A DNA stretch of 64,000 bases from Oribacterium sp. C9 (GTDB taxonomy: Bacteria > Bacillota > Clostridia > Lachnospirales > Lachnospiraceae). How positions within the stretch are numbered: the stretch's first letter is position 1; each line of letters opens with the position of its first letter. The position numbers and the translations under genes were made by a program. The notes under the pieces were generated by a model. The model was not told where the DNA came from. It saw nothing but the letters and a program-made list of their open reading frames with translations, and did not search any database. The stretch covers positions 1 through 64,000 of the forward strand of contig NZ_MUHW01000002.1 in NCBI RefSeq assembly GCF_002007235.1. The letters are read 5' to 3'. This document shows positions 9,542 through 19,660 of this stretch, piece after piece.

Positions 9542-12500
9542 TTACACCGGTATACTCTTCCCGAGAATAACCGAATATATCAACCTTTCCTTCACCCTTT
9601 TACCGGTGATGGACTCCAGCGCCTTTCCGTAAAGCTCCAGCTGCTTTTTATATCTTCCTATAAGAATATCTGCCGATTTTACACGGTCAGTCTTATAGTC
9701 AACAAGGACTATCTCATCATCCTCTATAAAAAACGCATCGATGATTCCCTGAAGCAATATATGCTCGGTAACAGTTCCTGTGCCGAACAATTCATTGTGG
9801 GGAAGATTCAGCATAAAATGCTTCTCTCTGAAAAGCATTCCGTTTTGTTGAGCTTTTCTGAAACGTTCCGCAAGATCGCTGTTCAGGAAAGCTCTGAACC
9901 GTTCCTCCTTCAAAAGCTTATACTCTGCCTCTGGAAGCTTCTCTTTAAGCTGATGCATAAATCTCTCGGGGGCATCCTCATAATCATACTTTTCAAAGGC
10001 ATGGTGGTAGGCATCACCGATCACGGCGCCCTCTACGCTGTCCCTGCCTTCGGATGACTGCTGAGATGCGTAAACATTGCCGGAAAGCCCTTCCGTATCG
10101 GAATGATCTGCCGTTATCATCCAAGGTGCTGCCTCCTTAGACTGTCTCACCTCTTCAAACTTCTCGATCTCAGCTTCCTTGAGCTCGGAAACAGAATGCT
10201 TCGGATAAAGTCCTACTGCATCCTGATGAGCATATTCATATGAGAATTTATGAAGTTCTCTTCTGTACAGCTCATCATCGGTCTCAAGCTCCATGATCTG
10301 CCGTATCAGGGCCTCCTGCTGCTCCTTGAGGCTTTCATCCCTTTCATTCATGCTCCTCTTTATATCCGCGAGAGTATAGGTCTTAACAGTGATAGGATCG
10401 GCAATGTTTCTTCCCTCACTGCTGCCTTCCAGCTTCATCCTTCCTTCAGCCATAACTATCCAGTCAAGGTAATTTGAAGCATTCCTGACCGTCGTACTGC
10501 TGAGTTCTGTTTCCGCATCACTGAACTTTTCCAGAATCTTCTCCGCATCATTTACAGTGGCTGTAAGTATAAGCTTGTGAACCGCTCTTGTCATGGCTAC
10601 ATAAAGAACACGAAGTTCTTCTCCCAGCTGATCTGTTTCCAGCTTTTCCTTTATGGCCGCTCTCTTCAACGACGGAATCTTAACCTTATTTTCCAAGTCA
10701 ATGTAGTTACAGCCTATACCATATTCGGAATCTATAAGTATCTTTGCATTGAGATCCTGCTTGTTGAACTTTCGCCCCATTCCTGACAGAAAAACTACCG
10801 GAAACTGAAGTCCCTTTGATTTATGTATGGACATGACTCTGACGAGATCATCCTGATCGGAATAGATAGAGGCTTCTCCCTGATCATCATCATATTTCTT
10901 CAGCTTCTCTATATACCTGATATAGTCAAAAAGTCCCTTGTATGAGGTCTTCTCAAAGGACAGAGCCATATCCACCAGTGCATCGAGATTAGCCTTTCTT
11001 CTGCTTCCTGACGGCATGGCTGTCACATAGTTGTAGTAGCCGGTCTCATCATATATTCTGTAAAGAAGCTCGTGTATAGATAGGTAATGGGACATCTGCC
11101 TGAATCTCTCTATATCTCTGTAAAAATCCAGAAGTTTATCCGCAAGCTCCTCACTCAGCGGCTCACTGCTTCCCGCCTTCTCTTCATCATATATACTGTA
11201 TATTCCATAGGTATCCTCATCCTTTTCCTTCAGGCTTCGAGACTCCGAATCTTCGGAAACAATGATACACGGCAAATCATCCTGCCCCCCTACATTACCG
11301 TTTTGTATATCAAATACAGGGCGAAGAGTGCCTCTTGCATTGACTATCTCCGCCATCTCATCGTCTGTGAACTTATAGATATCGGAATGCATGATGGCAG
11401 CAAGCGGTATATCCTGCTGCGGGTTATCTATGACATTCAGGAGACTCAGAACAGTCTCCACCTCCACGGTGTTGAAATATCCTTCATTGCTTGTGCAGTA
11501 TGCAGGTATTCCCTCTTCATTCAGCACATCAACGATGGTGTCAGCCCATGATCCCGGAGAGCGTGTCAGTATGACAATGTCTCTGTACGGGGTCTTTTCC
11601 TGTCTTTCGTGAAGCTCATGTATACGGTGGGCTATGAGACGTGCTTCCGCCTCTTCCTTTGCCAGCTCCTCACCTTCAAAAAGCTCCTTTGAAAGAGACT
11701 TGTCATTCTCCATGATGAGAAGTTCAGTCATGTATTCAGACTTCAGCGCATCATCATATTCCGCGTCGGGGAATCCATAATGAAGAGCCGCCTTCTCTGT
11801 GTAATCAATTCCACCCACAGGAGCGATCATGACACGTTTAAACACATCGTTCGCCGCACTTATGACCTCATTTCTGCTTCGAAAATTCTTACTCAGTTCT
11901 ATAGTCGGATAATTCACATCATTGTATTTCCTGAGAAAAAGATCAGGTCTTGCCTGTCTAAAGCTGTAAATTGACTGCTTCACATCTCCCACCTGAAAAA
12001 CATCAGGTCTTCCGAAGCGCTCGGAAGAAAGGGCGGCTATAAGCTCCTCCTGTACATAGTTTGAATCCTGATATTCGTCAACAAGTATCTCACGATACCT
12101 TTTAGCGTAGTCATCCGCGATCTGAGAAAAGCTCCTGTTTCCCTCTTCATCCACAGTATAGAGGATCTCCAGTGCCTTATGCTCCAGATCTCCAAAATCC
12201 AGCATATGACGTTTTATCTTCTCATCCTGAAATCTCCCGATGAATTCCCTTGTGAGACCCACAAGCACCTTTATACCAGCCTGTATACCGGCCTCCATCT
12301 TCTCTTCTGTTTCTTTATCCAGAATAACTATTCCTTCGGCTATGGACTTAAGATCCTTTTTAACAGCATCTCTTATATCCTTCGCCTTATCCTTAAGCTC
12401 TGCCTTTGAAGCCTTTAGTCTGCCAAAGCTACCATTAACCGACTTTACAGCGGCCGCAAAGCTCTCTATATCGGAGGCTTCAAAAATCGCATCTATAGCG

Positions 12501-13243
12501 TTGAGATTCGCGGTAAACTCATCTATATAGACCTCCGGTCCCTCCGGATCCTCACAGATGGATAATGCATATTCCATATTCGCCGCGTCATCCCTGACTC
12601 TCGCCTTGAGCTGATTAAGATAGAATCTTTTCCAGTTATGTTCTCCCTCGTTCTGATCTATACAATTGTCAAGATACTCCATGGGCCATGGATTGGCTTC
12701 GGCATAATCGTGAAGTCTGAGAATAAGCTCTTCGATTCCGGAGTCCCCTTTTCCTCCGGAAAAAGTATCCACAAAATTCAGAAAATCCACATCCTCCTGA
12801 ACAGCATAATGCTCCTCCAGAAGATCTGAGATCACATCACTCTTCAGAAGTTTCAGCTCACCGCTGTCGCCCATTCTGAATCCCGGATCCAGATCTATAG
12901 CAGCATAGTTTTCCGTTATGAATCTCTTACAGAAGGAGTCAATGGTCGAGATATTGGCATTCTGGATATTTCCGGCCTCACGAATGAGTCCCGCATCATA
13001 AGGGTTCTCCGAAAGCTTTTTATCTATGGCTGCTTTTATTCGCTCTCTCATCTCCTGAGCCGCTGCATCCGTGAAGGTCATGATGACCATCTGTTCCAGT
13101 GACAGAGGATCATCCTTATCCATTATTCTGGATATCACATGTTCAACGAGGACCGCCGTCTTGCCGGAGCCCGCAGCAGCAGCCACCAGCAGATTTCCGT
13201 ATTTATGGTCTATGACCCTTTGCTGATCATCCGTCCACTTCAT
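9542..13243 (-). CDS. addA: AddA: helicase-nuclease subunit of AddAB
   Basis: 1233 residues, the expected size. The UvrD/Rep helicase part begins with Walker A AAAGSGKTAVL (about 20-30) and has LVDEYQDSN as Walker B. The C-terminal RecB-type nuclease motif is VLVDYKTD followed by QLELYGKAL. With AddB it resects double-strand ends until Chi and loads RecA. The start overlaps the addB stop region by 17 bases, so the two genes are translationally coupled. No frameshift or missing motif is seen. Confidence 0.97.
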   Translation of the reverse strand: MKWTDDQQRVIDHKYGNLLVAAAAGSGKTAVLVEHVISRIMDKDDPLSLEQMVIMTFTDAAAQEMRERIKAAIDKKLSENPYDAGLIREAGNIQNANISTIDSFCKRFITENYAAIDLDPGFRMGDSGELKLLKSDVISDLLEEHYAVQEDVDFLNFVDTFSGGKGDSGIEELILRLHDYAEANPWPMEYLDNCIDQNEGEHNWKRFYLNQLKARVRDDAANMEYALSICEDPEGPEVYIDEFTANLNAIDAIFEASDIESFAAAVKSVNGSFGRLKASKAELKDKAKDIRDAVKKDLKSIAEGIVILDKETEEKMEAGIQAGIKVLVGLTREFIGRFQDEKIKRHMLDFGDLEHKALEILYTVDEEGNRSFSQIADDYAKRYREILVDEYQDSNYVQEELIAALSSERFGRPDVFQVGDVKQSIYSFRQARPDLFLRKYNDVNYPTIELSKNFRSRNEVISAANDVFKRVMIAPVGGIDYTEKAALHYGFPDAEYDDALKSEYMTELLIMENDKSLSKELFEGEELAKEEAEARLIAHRIHELHERQEKTPYRDIVILTRSPGSWADTIVDVLNEEGIPAYCTSNEGYFNTVEVETVLSLLNVIDNPQQDIPLAAIMHSDIYKFTDDEMAEIVNARGTLRPVFDIQNGNVGGQDDLPCIIVSEDSESRSLKEKDEDTYGIYSIYDEEKAGSSEPLSEELADKLLDFYRDIERFRQMSHYLSIHELLYRIYDETGYYNYVTAMPSGSRRKANLDALVDMALSFEKTSYKGLFDYIRYIEKLKKYDDDQGEASIYSDQDDLVRVMSIHKSKGLQFPVVFLSGMGRKFNKQDLNAKILIDSEYGIGCNYIDLENKVKIPSLKRAAIKEKLETDQLGEELRVLYVAMTRAVHKLILTATVNDAEKILEKFSDAETELSSTTVRNASNYLDWIVMAEGRMKLEGSSEGRNIADPITVKTYTLADIKRSMNERDESLKEQQEALIRQIMELETDDELYRRELHKFSYEYAHQDAVGLYPKHSVSELKEAEIEKFEEVRQSKEAAPWMITADHSDTEGLSGNVYASQQSSEGRDSVEGAVIGDAYHHAFEKYDYEDAPERFMHQLKEKLPEAEYKLLKEERFRAFLNSDLAERFRKAQQNGMLFREKHFMLNLPHNELFGTGTVTEHILLQGIIDAFFIEDDEIVLVDYKTDRVKSADILIGRYKKQLELYGKALESITGKRVKERLIYSVILGKSIPV

Positions 13244-16200
13244 CCTGAGACTCCTCCGGCATTATTTCTTTCCAAATTTCTTCGGGTTTCATCATTATCT
13301 GTTTCCTGTATCTGTATCCGTCGATACGTCTGTCAAATTTACATATACTGTGATAAGGACAGTAATCACAGGCTGTGCTGTTCTTACCGAAATCCATGGG
13401 ATCCACCGAGATCCTTCCGCATTTTATTTCCCGGGCAAAACGCTGCATGAGCTTATCGACATACTTTTCAAGAGCCGAAAACTGACTTGTGGAAGCGACA
13501 TATTTTTTACTGAGGTCTACGGCATCCCCCTTTATGGTAACCGGAAGAACCTCCGAATCCTTCACTATGTCTTTATCAAGCTTTTTCACTATATTAAGCT
13601 CAGAATTTACAAGTCCGTCCACCTTAAGCTCCTTTAGAAGCTCCTTTTCAGCATTCTCCGCGGTTCTTTCAGCTTTATACTCAAGTACCGGATCCTGAAT
13701 CCTGTAGTACAGCATGGCTGCAGGCAGCACCTCCTTATTCTGATTTCTGTTTCTGTAATCCGTCATGGCATAGCTCATATAAGTCACAAGCTGCAACTGC
13801 AGACCGTTATAGATCTTAGTGAGATCAAATGCGGTTTTACCGGATTTGTAGTCGATTATCTTCACATATACATGGTCATCGTCTCTCGCAACATCAACTC
13901 TGTCTATCCTTCCCCTGAGTCTCAGTCCGTTTCTCACATAATCGAACTGCTTTTCCATACCATCCACATAAAACTCTCCATGCTTAAGCTGCTCTGAAAG
14001 CGCCCAGAGAGTAAGCTTTGTAATGCTTTCAGCCTTATGAATGAGATACTGGTTCCTGGCAGTATCAAAAAGCATCCCGTAATTGTAGGTCTCCGCCACA
14101 TCACGGACGCTGCTTTCAGCAAGCGCATTAAGCTCATCAGAGCCAAGCTCCTCCAGTTTTTTATGCATGTTAAATGTATCCCTGAAGCTCTTCTCGATGG
14201 CCGAATGATAGAGATTTCCTATATCGAACATCTGAACCTCAAAGGTCTCTCTTTCGCTAAGCTTCAGTCCATACTGAAGGAAATGGGCATAGGCACACTG
14301 ACCGAATCTTTCAAGCCTTGTGATGGAACCGCTTATCATGTCTCCATAAAGCATGTCTGCCACTTCCGGCTCAAGCTCAGCATCAACATAATGTGTAAAT
14401 GCTGCGGAAATGAGATCCAGAGTCTTCTTTCTGTAATTCTCATCATCATAAAGAAGCCTAAGTAACCTAAGAAGCTTCTCATATTCCGAACCCCCAGTCA
14501 CAGGCTGACCGACAGTTTCAGGGAGCTCCGAAGCGATAAAACGCACCGCTTCCTTTTGGGTAAATATCTTTGGCTTAAGCCTTCTTAATTTCTTTATCTT
14601 AAAATCCGAGAACATATCCTTGATATCCCCGATAAGTCCCGACGGCTTTACTCCCTTTCCATCCCTTCCCTTCATTGGATAACTGAGTATAAGTCTCTCA
14701 GATGGATTTAAAAGCGCTCTATATATGTAGAATCTTTGTATCAATGCTTCTTCGGTGCGGTCCGGAGCAAGCTCTGCTCCTATCTCTGAAAACAGCTTCC
14801 TGTCTCTGTCAGTGATTATCTTGTGGTCACTCTCTGCCTTGGGAACCTCCGTGGAGGTGATACCGGCAACGAAAAATACAAGAGGATTAGAGAAACGGGA
14901 TCTGGTCAGATCTCCAATGACTACCTGATCCATAGTAGCCGGAATGACCCTGACAGAAGCCTCAGAAAGTCCTGCCTCAAGTATATCCCTGAAATCACTT
15001 ACCGAAATAAGTGTATCCCCGAGAAGCTTTGACATCTGGTCAAGAACCGTATCAACCTCCGATATACTGTCCTTTATGAACTCCGCACGATTCTGGTCGC
15101 CATCTTCTCTAAGCCTTTCTGTAAGAGAAAGGACATATCCTTCTGCCTCGGACTCTATCATAAAGTCCTTCAGAGCCTGTACCTTACCGGAAACATCCGT
15201 ATCACGACTCTTAATTTTTTTGGAAAGGGAAAGCAATGGCCGGAACAGCTTCTTACGGAGAGACTCCATCTCGCTTTCACTGCCATCTCTTTCGGTCCAG
15301 ACATTGTCATACTTCGTGATTCCGCGTTTACCTGTCTTACGGAGGAAATTATCCATGATATCTACCTCATGCTCCTCTTCGGGATCCTCCTTCGGACATG
15401 ATCTCAGATATCTTATGACTGAATCAAAGCTGAAATTCTGATCTATGGTCTCAAGAGCAGAGCATAGTATGCCCGCATAAGGAGAATCCATGAGACTCCC
15501 GGGGTCATCAAAAAAATAAGGGATCCCCGCCTCAGAGAACACCTTATACACTATATCTCTGTAGCTTTCGGGATTTGTAAGTATGATGCCTACGTCTTTG
15601 TATCTCATCCTTCCGCTTCGGACCAGCTCTTCTATTTCCGATGCTATGGCTTCGATCTCCTGCCTTTGATCCGCCGCCTCCCATATACTGAGGGCTGAAC
15701 CAGCCTCTGTTTTCCCTGCATTGCCACCGAACCTGTAGATCCTTCTCTCTATAATGTCTAGAGCATGACCATGTGGAGTATCAAATCTGAAGGCAGGTCT
15801 GTCCGCTCCTCTCTCCTCTCCGGTCCATGCGTCGAAACGATTTACATCTATCTCGGGGATCAGCTCAACCTCAAGCTGTTTTGCCATCTTTGTGAGCTTC
15901 TTTATGGTCTGCCTCGAAAGATAGAAAAGATCCTCAGGTCCGCGCTCATCATATATGGATTCCCTTGCGTCAATGCTTACATCGCAGGTCACCAGTGTCT
16001 CTTTGGCTGTCGGAAGGATCTCCTCCATGATATCAAGCTGCACCGGTGTAAAACCGGTGAATCCGTCAAATGCAACGACAGCCCCTTTAAGAAGCTCTGA
16101 TTCAGGCATGCTCCTGTAGAGCTTATCCAGTATCTCCTCCTGTGTGAGGTAGCCATGCTCTGTCATATAATCCTGAAAGCCCTCCAGGATAAGGGCAAGA

Positions 16201-16682
16201 TCGTGAAGCTTATTCTTTGTGTATACGGATTCCGCATGCTCTGCGGCAGAATCTACCATCTCAGGAGTGATGCGGTACTGATAGAATTCCGAAATCTGGG
16301 ATTTCAATTCAGTAAGGAATCCAGCTTTGTTAAGCTCCCTCTGATAAAGCTTAAGCTTGTCCTTTATCTTTTCTGTTACAGACCGAAGTATCATGACCTT
16401 TCCCATGTCATCGATCACAGCCATCTGACTGATGGGGATATCCAGTTCCTCAAATACACGGTATGCAAGTCTGTTGAAGCTTAAAACATCTATATTCAGG
16501 ATCCCGTTTCCCTTATTGAAGAGATGTCCTGTTATCCTCTTCTGCATGGCAAGAGTGTCCTGTTCGGGAACTATCAGGAACCAGTTCTTCCTGAGATCCT
16601 TAGGGGCTTCTTTTAAAAAATACTGTAAAATATATTCTGTTTTTCCGGCACCGCTGGCACCGAAAACAAATTGAAGACTCAT
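13227..16682 (-). CDS. addB: AddB: nuclease subunit of AddAB
   Basis: 1151 residues. The N-terminal Walker A GASGAGKTEYIL is present. The C-terminal nuclease motif is IIDYKSGK with QLQLVTYM. The [4Fe-4S] cluster cysteines of AddB nucleases are seen as one Cys in RFGQCAYAHF and three in CDYCPYHSICKF near the end. It forms a heterodimer with AddA. First gene of the addB-addA operon. The 356 bases upstream are shared with the divergent ECF transporter gene. Confidence 0.97.
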   Translation of the reverse strand: MSLQFVFGASGAGKTEYILQYFLKEAPKDLRKNWFLIVPEQDTLAMQKRITGHLFNKGNGILNIDVLSFNRLAYRVFEELDIPISQMAVIDDMGKVMILRSVTEKIKDKLKLYQRELNKAGFLTELKSQISEFYQYRITPEMVDSAAEHAESVYTKNKLHDLALILEGFQDYMTEHGYLTQEEILDKLYRSMPESELLKGAVVAFDGFTGFTPVQLDIMEEILPTAKETLVTCDVSIDARESIYDERGPEDLFYLSRQTIKKLTKMAKQLEVELIPEIDVNRFDAWTGEERGADRPAFRFDTPHGHALDIIERRIYRFGGNAGKTEAGSALSIWEAADQRQEIEAIASEIEELVRSGRMRYKDVGIILTNPESYRDIVYKVFSEAGIPYFFDDPGSLMDSPYAGILCSALETIDQNFSFDSVIRYLRSCPKEDPEEEHEVDIMDNFLRKTGKRGITKYDNVWTERDGSESEMESLRKKLFRPLLSLSKKIKSRDTDVSGKVQALKDFMIESEAEGYVLSLTERLREDGDQNRAEFIKDSISEVDTVLDQMSKLLGDTLISVSDFRDILEAGLSEASVRVIPATMDQVVIGDLTRSRFSNPLVFFVAGITSTEVPKAESDHKIITDRDRKLFSEIGAELAPDRTEEALIQRFYIYRALLNPSERLILSYPMKGRDGKGVKPSGLIGDIKDMFSDFKIKKLRRLKPKIFTQKEAVRFIASELPETVGQPVTGGSEYEKLLRLLRLLYDDENYRKKTLDLISAAFTHYVDAELEPEVADMLYGDMISGSITRLERFGQCAYAHFLQYGLKLSERETFEVQMFDIGNLYHSAIEKSFRDTFNMHKKLEELGSDELNALAESSVRDVAETYNYGMLFDTARNQYLIHKAESITKLTLWALSEQLKHGEFYVDGMEKQFDYVRNGLRLRGRIDRVDVARDDDHVYVKIIDYKSGKTAFDLTKIYNGLQLQLVTYMSYAMTDYRNRNQNKEVLPAAMLYYRIQDPVLEYKAERTAENAEKELLKELKVDGLVNSELNIVKKLDKDIVKDSEVLPVTIKGDAVDLSKKYVASTSQFSALEKYVDKLMQRFAREIKCGRISVDPMDFGKNSTACDYCPYHSICKFDRRIDGYRYRKQIMMKPEEIWKEIMPEESQDEVDG

Positions 16683-17038
16683 TTAATTACTCCAAAATTT
16701 ATCACAAATAATAAAATCGACATAAGATCGTATCGAATCGTGCAAAGTCGGCTCTATACGGCAGTTTCTTTTGAAAACTACCATGAGTTCCACGATTCAT
16801 CCACATTATACTCCATTCGCCTTCATATTATCACTAAAGCAATCCTTCACAGATATCATTCTCGCATCTGGTCATATATAATTTTCAAAAACTGGTAGTT
16901 CAAATACTTCCAGCTGTTTTCTATAATGCAATACAACATAAAGATGTCAGAGACATTGACTCAGGCTTTTAACTATTGTGGTCTTGTCCTACGACACTAA
17001 CACAAAATTTATAACATCTGGTTGGGGAGGAACAAATC
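16683..17038. other. Divergent intergenic region between addB and the ECF S-component gene
   Basis: AT-rich, no open frame worth calling. A short hairpin TGTC-CTAC-GACA lies at about 16986-16997. I looked for preQ1, THF, TPP and FMN riboswitch cores in the ECF leader, since S components are often riboswitch-controlled, and recognised none. Confidence 0.5.
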
Positions 17039-17620
17039 ATGAATCAGTCTAAAACTTACAAGCTTTCACTTGCTGCACTGTTTGCAGCCCTGTCCTATGC
17101 AGTTTTTACATTCTTACAGATAAAGATACCTGTTGCAGGAGATATGACTTCCATCCATCTTGGCAATGCAGTTGTCGTTCTTGCTTCATTTATAATAGGA
17201 GGTCCTCTGGGCGGTCTCGCAGGTGCCATCGGAATGAGTATCGGCGATTTCTTTGATCCGGTTTATGCACCTCTTGTTCCAAAGACTCTTATCTGCAAAA
17301 CCATCATCGGTCTCATCACAGGTTTTGTTGCTCACAAAATAGGTCACATCACAACAAGCGATGATCCGAAGCACGTTCTTCACTTTGCCATCCTTGCCGC
17401 AGCTGCAGGTCTTACTTTCAACATCTTTGCTGATCCGATCATCGGTTACTGGTACAAGATACTCATCCTCGGAAAGCCTGCTGCAGAGCTTTCCCTTAAA
17501 ATAAACTTTGTATCAACCATCATCAATGCAGTCATCTCTCTCATTGTTTCAACTGTTGTTTATACAGCATTGAGACCTGCACTCAAGCAGTCAGGATTCT
17601 TCCTTAAGCTGGCACATTGA
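17039..17620 (+). CDS. ECF transporter S component (substrate-binding membrane protein), substrate unknown
   Basis: 193 residues, about six membrane helices. It begins YKLSLAALFAALSYAVF, the AxxxA-type first helix that S components use to dock on EcfT. The block GGPLGGLAGAIGMSIGDFF with a following LICKTIIGLITGF fits the PF07155-like S-component group (many members carry vitamins or purine-like compounds). The substrate cannot be told from sequence and there is no riboswitch or biosynthetic neighbour to help. It would use an EcfA-A'-T module coded elsewhere. GGGGAGGAACAAATC precedes the ATG; a strong terminator follows. Confidence 0.88.
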   Translation: MNQSKTYKLSLAALFAALSYAVFTFLQIKIPVAGDMTSIHLGNAVVVLASFIIGGPLGGLAGAIGMSIGDFFDPVYAPLVPKTLICKTIIGLITGFVAHKIGHITTSDDPKHVLHFAILAAAAGLTFNIFADPIIGYWYKILILGKPAAELSLKINFVSTIINAVISLIVSTVVYTALRPALKQSGFFLKLAH

Positions 17621-17648
17621 TCTCATATCCGGGTTTTATCCAAAACAC

Positions 17649-17692
17649 AAAAAGGTTCAAATCACTGCTTACGCAGATGATTTGAACCTTTG
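17649..17692. terminator. Bidirectional terminator between the ECF gene and glycerate kinase
   Basis: AAAGGTTCAAATCA pairs with TGATTTGAACCTTT, a 14-bp perfect stem. It lies between two converging genes. Confidence 0.88.
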
Positions 17693-17710
17693 CTTATTTT
17701 AAGAACAAGT

Positions 17711-18853
17711 TCATGCCTTTATTTTCATTCCGGCTTTGATGAATCTGAACATGCGGACAGCTCCCTTGTAATAGAGCTCCTCTGCCTTATCAAGTGCCTC
17801 CTGAAGGGGCATCGGACCATCAACGGTAGTCATGATTGAACCGATGCCATGCTCATAGATCTTTTCATAATCCTTTCCGAGTCCACCGCAGAGAGCAGCA
17901 ACAGGAACCTCCTGCTTCTTTGCTCTGTCACCTACGCCCTGCATAACTTTTCCGAAGCAGGACTGCCAGTCTGTACGTCCCTCTCCTGTCACAACAAGGT
18001 CAACACCCTTAAGACGCTCATCGAAATCAATAAGATCAAGTACTGTCTCGATACCGGACTTCATTTCCGCTCCAAGGAAAACCTTAAGGGCTGCGCCCAG
18101 TCCTCCGGCTGCTCCTGTCCCCTTTATCTCGTCAGGGTTGATATCAAACTCCCTTATGATAACATCACGATAGTTCTGCATTCCCTTTTCAAGCTCATCA
18201 AGTATCTCAGGAGTTCCACCCTTCTGCTTTCCGAAGGTGTAGGTCGCACCATCAGGACCGCAAAGAGGATTTGTAACATCACACATAACTGTAAAATGTG
18301 CCTTCTTTACAGCAGGATCAAGACCTGTCATATCGATATGCTGAACCTTTGCAAGATCACTTCCCTTTCCCTCAAGAGCATTACCATCCTTATCCAGGAA
18401 TCTTATTCCGAGGGCCGAAGCAAAGCCCATTCCACCGTCATTGGTAGCTGAACCGCCTATGGCGATGGCGATCTCTGTGTACCCTGCATCGAGGGCTGCC
18501 TTTAAAAGCTCACCTGTACCATAGGTTGTGGTATTAAGCGGATTTCTTTTCTCCATCGGGACCATAGGAAGACCTGATGCTGCAGCCATCTCAAGTACAG
18601 CCTCAGTATCAGACAGCTTTCCGTAAAAGCCATGCTCTGTCTCCATGAGAGGTCCATGAACGTCAACGTAGACCATCTCACCATTTCTTGCCTTTACAAC
18701 AGCTTCTGTTGTTCCTTCACCACCGTCAGCAACAGGAACTCCCCCTGTCTCACACTCTCCGAAAACCTCATGAGCTGCTTTTGTAAGAAGTTCGATGGTC
18801 TGGTCACTTGATAATGTTCCCTTAAAGGAATCCGATGCCAAAAGTAGTTTCAT
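17711..18853 (-). CDS. glxK: Glycerate kinase (GarK/GlxK type)
   Basis: 380 residues, the normal size for type I glycerate kinase. It phosphorylates D-glycerate with ATP to 2-phosphoglycerate. Recognisable blocks: LLASDSFKGTLSS at the N-terminus, PVADGGEGTTEA near 43, GGSATNDGGMGFASALG near 130, GPDGATYTFGKQKG, GAAGGLGAAL and VVTGEGRTDWQS. It is the last step of the aldarate route suggested by the neighbours garR, gudD and garD. It lies downstream of the DUF296 gene with about 150 bases between; whether they share a transcript is not certain. Confidence 0.95.
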   Translation of the reverse strand: MKLLLASDSFKGTLSSDQTIELLTKAAHEVFGECETGGVPVADGGEGTTEAVVKARNGEMVYVDVHGPLMETEHGFYGKLSDTEAVLEMAAASGLPMVPMEKRNPLNTTTYGTGELLKAALDAGYTEIAIAIGGSATNDGGMGFASALGIRFLDKDGNALEGKGSDLAKVQHIDMTGLDPAVKKAHFTVMCDVTNPLCGPDGATYTFGKQKGGTPEILDELEKGMQNYRDVIIREFDINPDEIKGTGAAGGLGAALKVFLGAEMKSGIETVLDLIDFDERLKGVDLVVTGEGRTDWQSCFGKVMQGVGDRAKKQEVPVAALCGGLGKDYEKIYEHGIGSIMTTVDGPMPLQEALDKAEELYYKGAVRMFRFIKAGMKIKA

Positions 18854-19007
18854 CCGTATTTCTCCTTTGCAGCTCCTGCTGCCTGTTTTTTATAAAAGAA
18901 ATGCGAATACTTATATCCAACATTCGCAAATCAAAAATCATATAAGTCTTGTTTTACAGTCTATATTAAACAAATCTCACTGTCAGGCTCTAACCTGCAA
19001 TAAATAA

Positions 19008-19436
19008 TCAGTCAAATTTGAAAAGATTAAGTCCTGTATTTGTGATACTGTCCTTTTCTCTTCCCACGTGACCGTCAATGACTGTTATGAAAATCTCTGA
19101 TGTACCGCTGATGCGTACAGCCTTAAGATGACCTCCGTAGGTGTGACCCTCAGCGTCGGAGGCATTGATATGAACATGAAGATATGGCTTTCCATCCATC
19201 TCTGTGATGTTTCCAACGATTGAAGTTATCTCAAGAGGCTTGTCCAGCTTTATTTCACTGAACTCCTGCTTCTCAACATCATATAAACCCATTACGAGAT
19301 GATCAGCTGCACCAAGTCCTACTATGGACCCAAGGTTTATTTTCTCCTTCTCGCAAAGCTTTACTATGGTCTCCATGACCTCCTCACCGCGGTCTATACG
19401 TAAAACGATCTGATTTCCGAATACTCTGTAATCCAT
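19008..19436 (-). CDS. PPC (DUF296) domain protein
   Basis: 142 residues, a single Plants-and-Prokaryotes-Conserved domain over the whole length. The likely metal-binding histidines are visible in PYLHVHINASD and GHTYGGHL. Plant members carry an AT-hook for DNA binding; bacterial stand-alone ones like this do not, and their role is poorly known. It sits between garR1 and glycerate kinase on the same strand, so it may be part of glycerate/aldarate metabolism. AGGGAGCAGAATC precedes the ATG, and a strong nested hairpin lies just upstream in the leader. Confidence 0.85.
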   Translation of the reverse strand: MDYRVFGNQIVLRIDRGEEVMETIVKLCEKEKINLGSIVGLGAADHLVMGLYDVEKQEFSEIKLDKPLEITSIVGNITEMDGKPYLHVHINASDAEGHTYGGHLKAVRISGTSEIFITVIDGHVGREKDSITNTGLNLFKFD

Positions 19437-19459
19437 GATTCTGCTCCCTTCATTTGAGA

Positions 19460-19499
19460 TATCAGCTCTTCAGGTTCTTCTGAACCGGCAAAGCTGATA
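19460..19499 (-). promoter_or_regulatory. Nested hairpin in the leader of the PPC-domain gene
   Basis: TATCAGCT pairs with AGCTGATA, and inside it GGTTC pairs with GAACC around a TTCT loop, with a symmetric 5x5 internal loop. It ends about 23 bases before the start codon of the PPC gene. On the plus strand it is followed by TTTTTT, but no plus-strand gene ends here. Confidence 0.5.
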
Positions 19500-19660
19500 C
19501 TGTTTTTTCAATGATACTGCACCTGTGATTTCTTTTCGAAGCATTATCCTGATGTTTCGGAAAGAATACATCAAATATCCGATACATAATTCATTTCAAA
19601 AGTCTTGAGCCAAAAAAGTCAATCATTTCTTACATGCAATAATTATGAAGCTTGTATAAA

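Noticed and set aside
9464-10057. A 197-codon plus-strand frame opposite the end of addA
   Set aside because: It crosses the terminator and is antisense to a well-supported gene; composition is that of a shadow frame.
16683-17038. Riboswitch for the ECF transporter
   Set aside because: No core of the THF, preQ1, TPP, FMN or cobalamin classes was recognised; only a tiny hairpin is seen.
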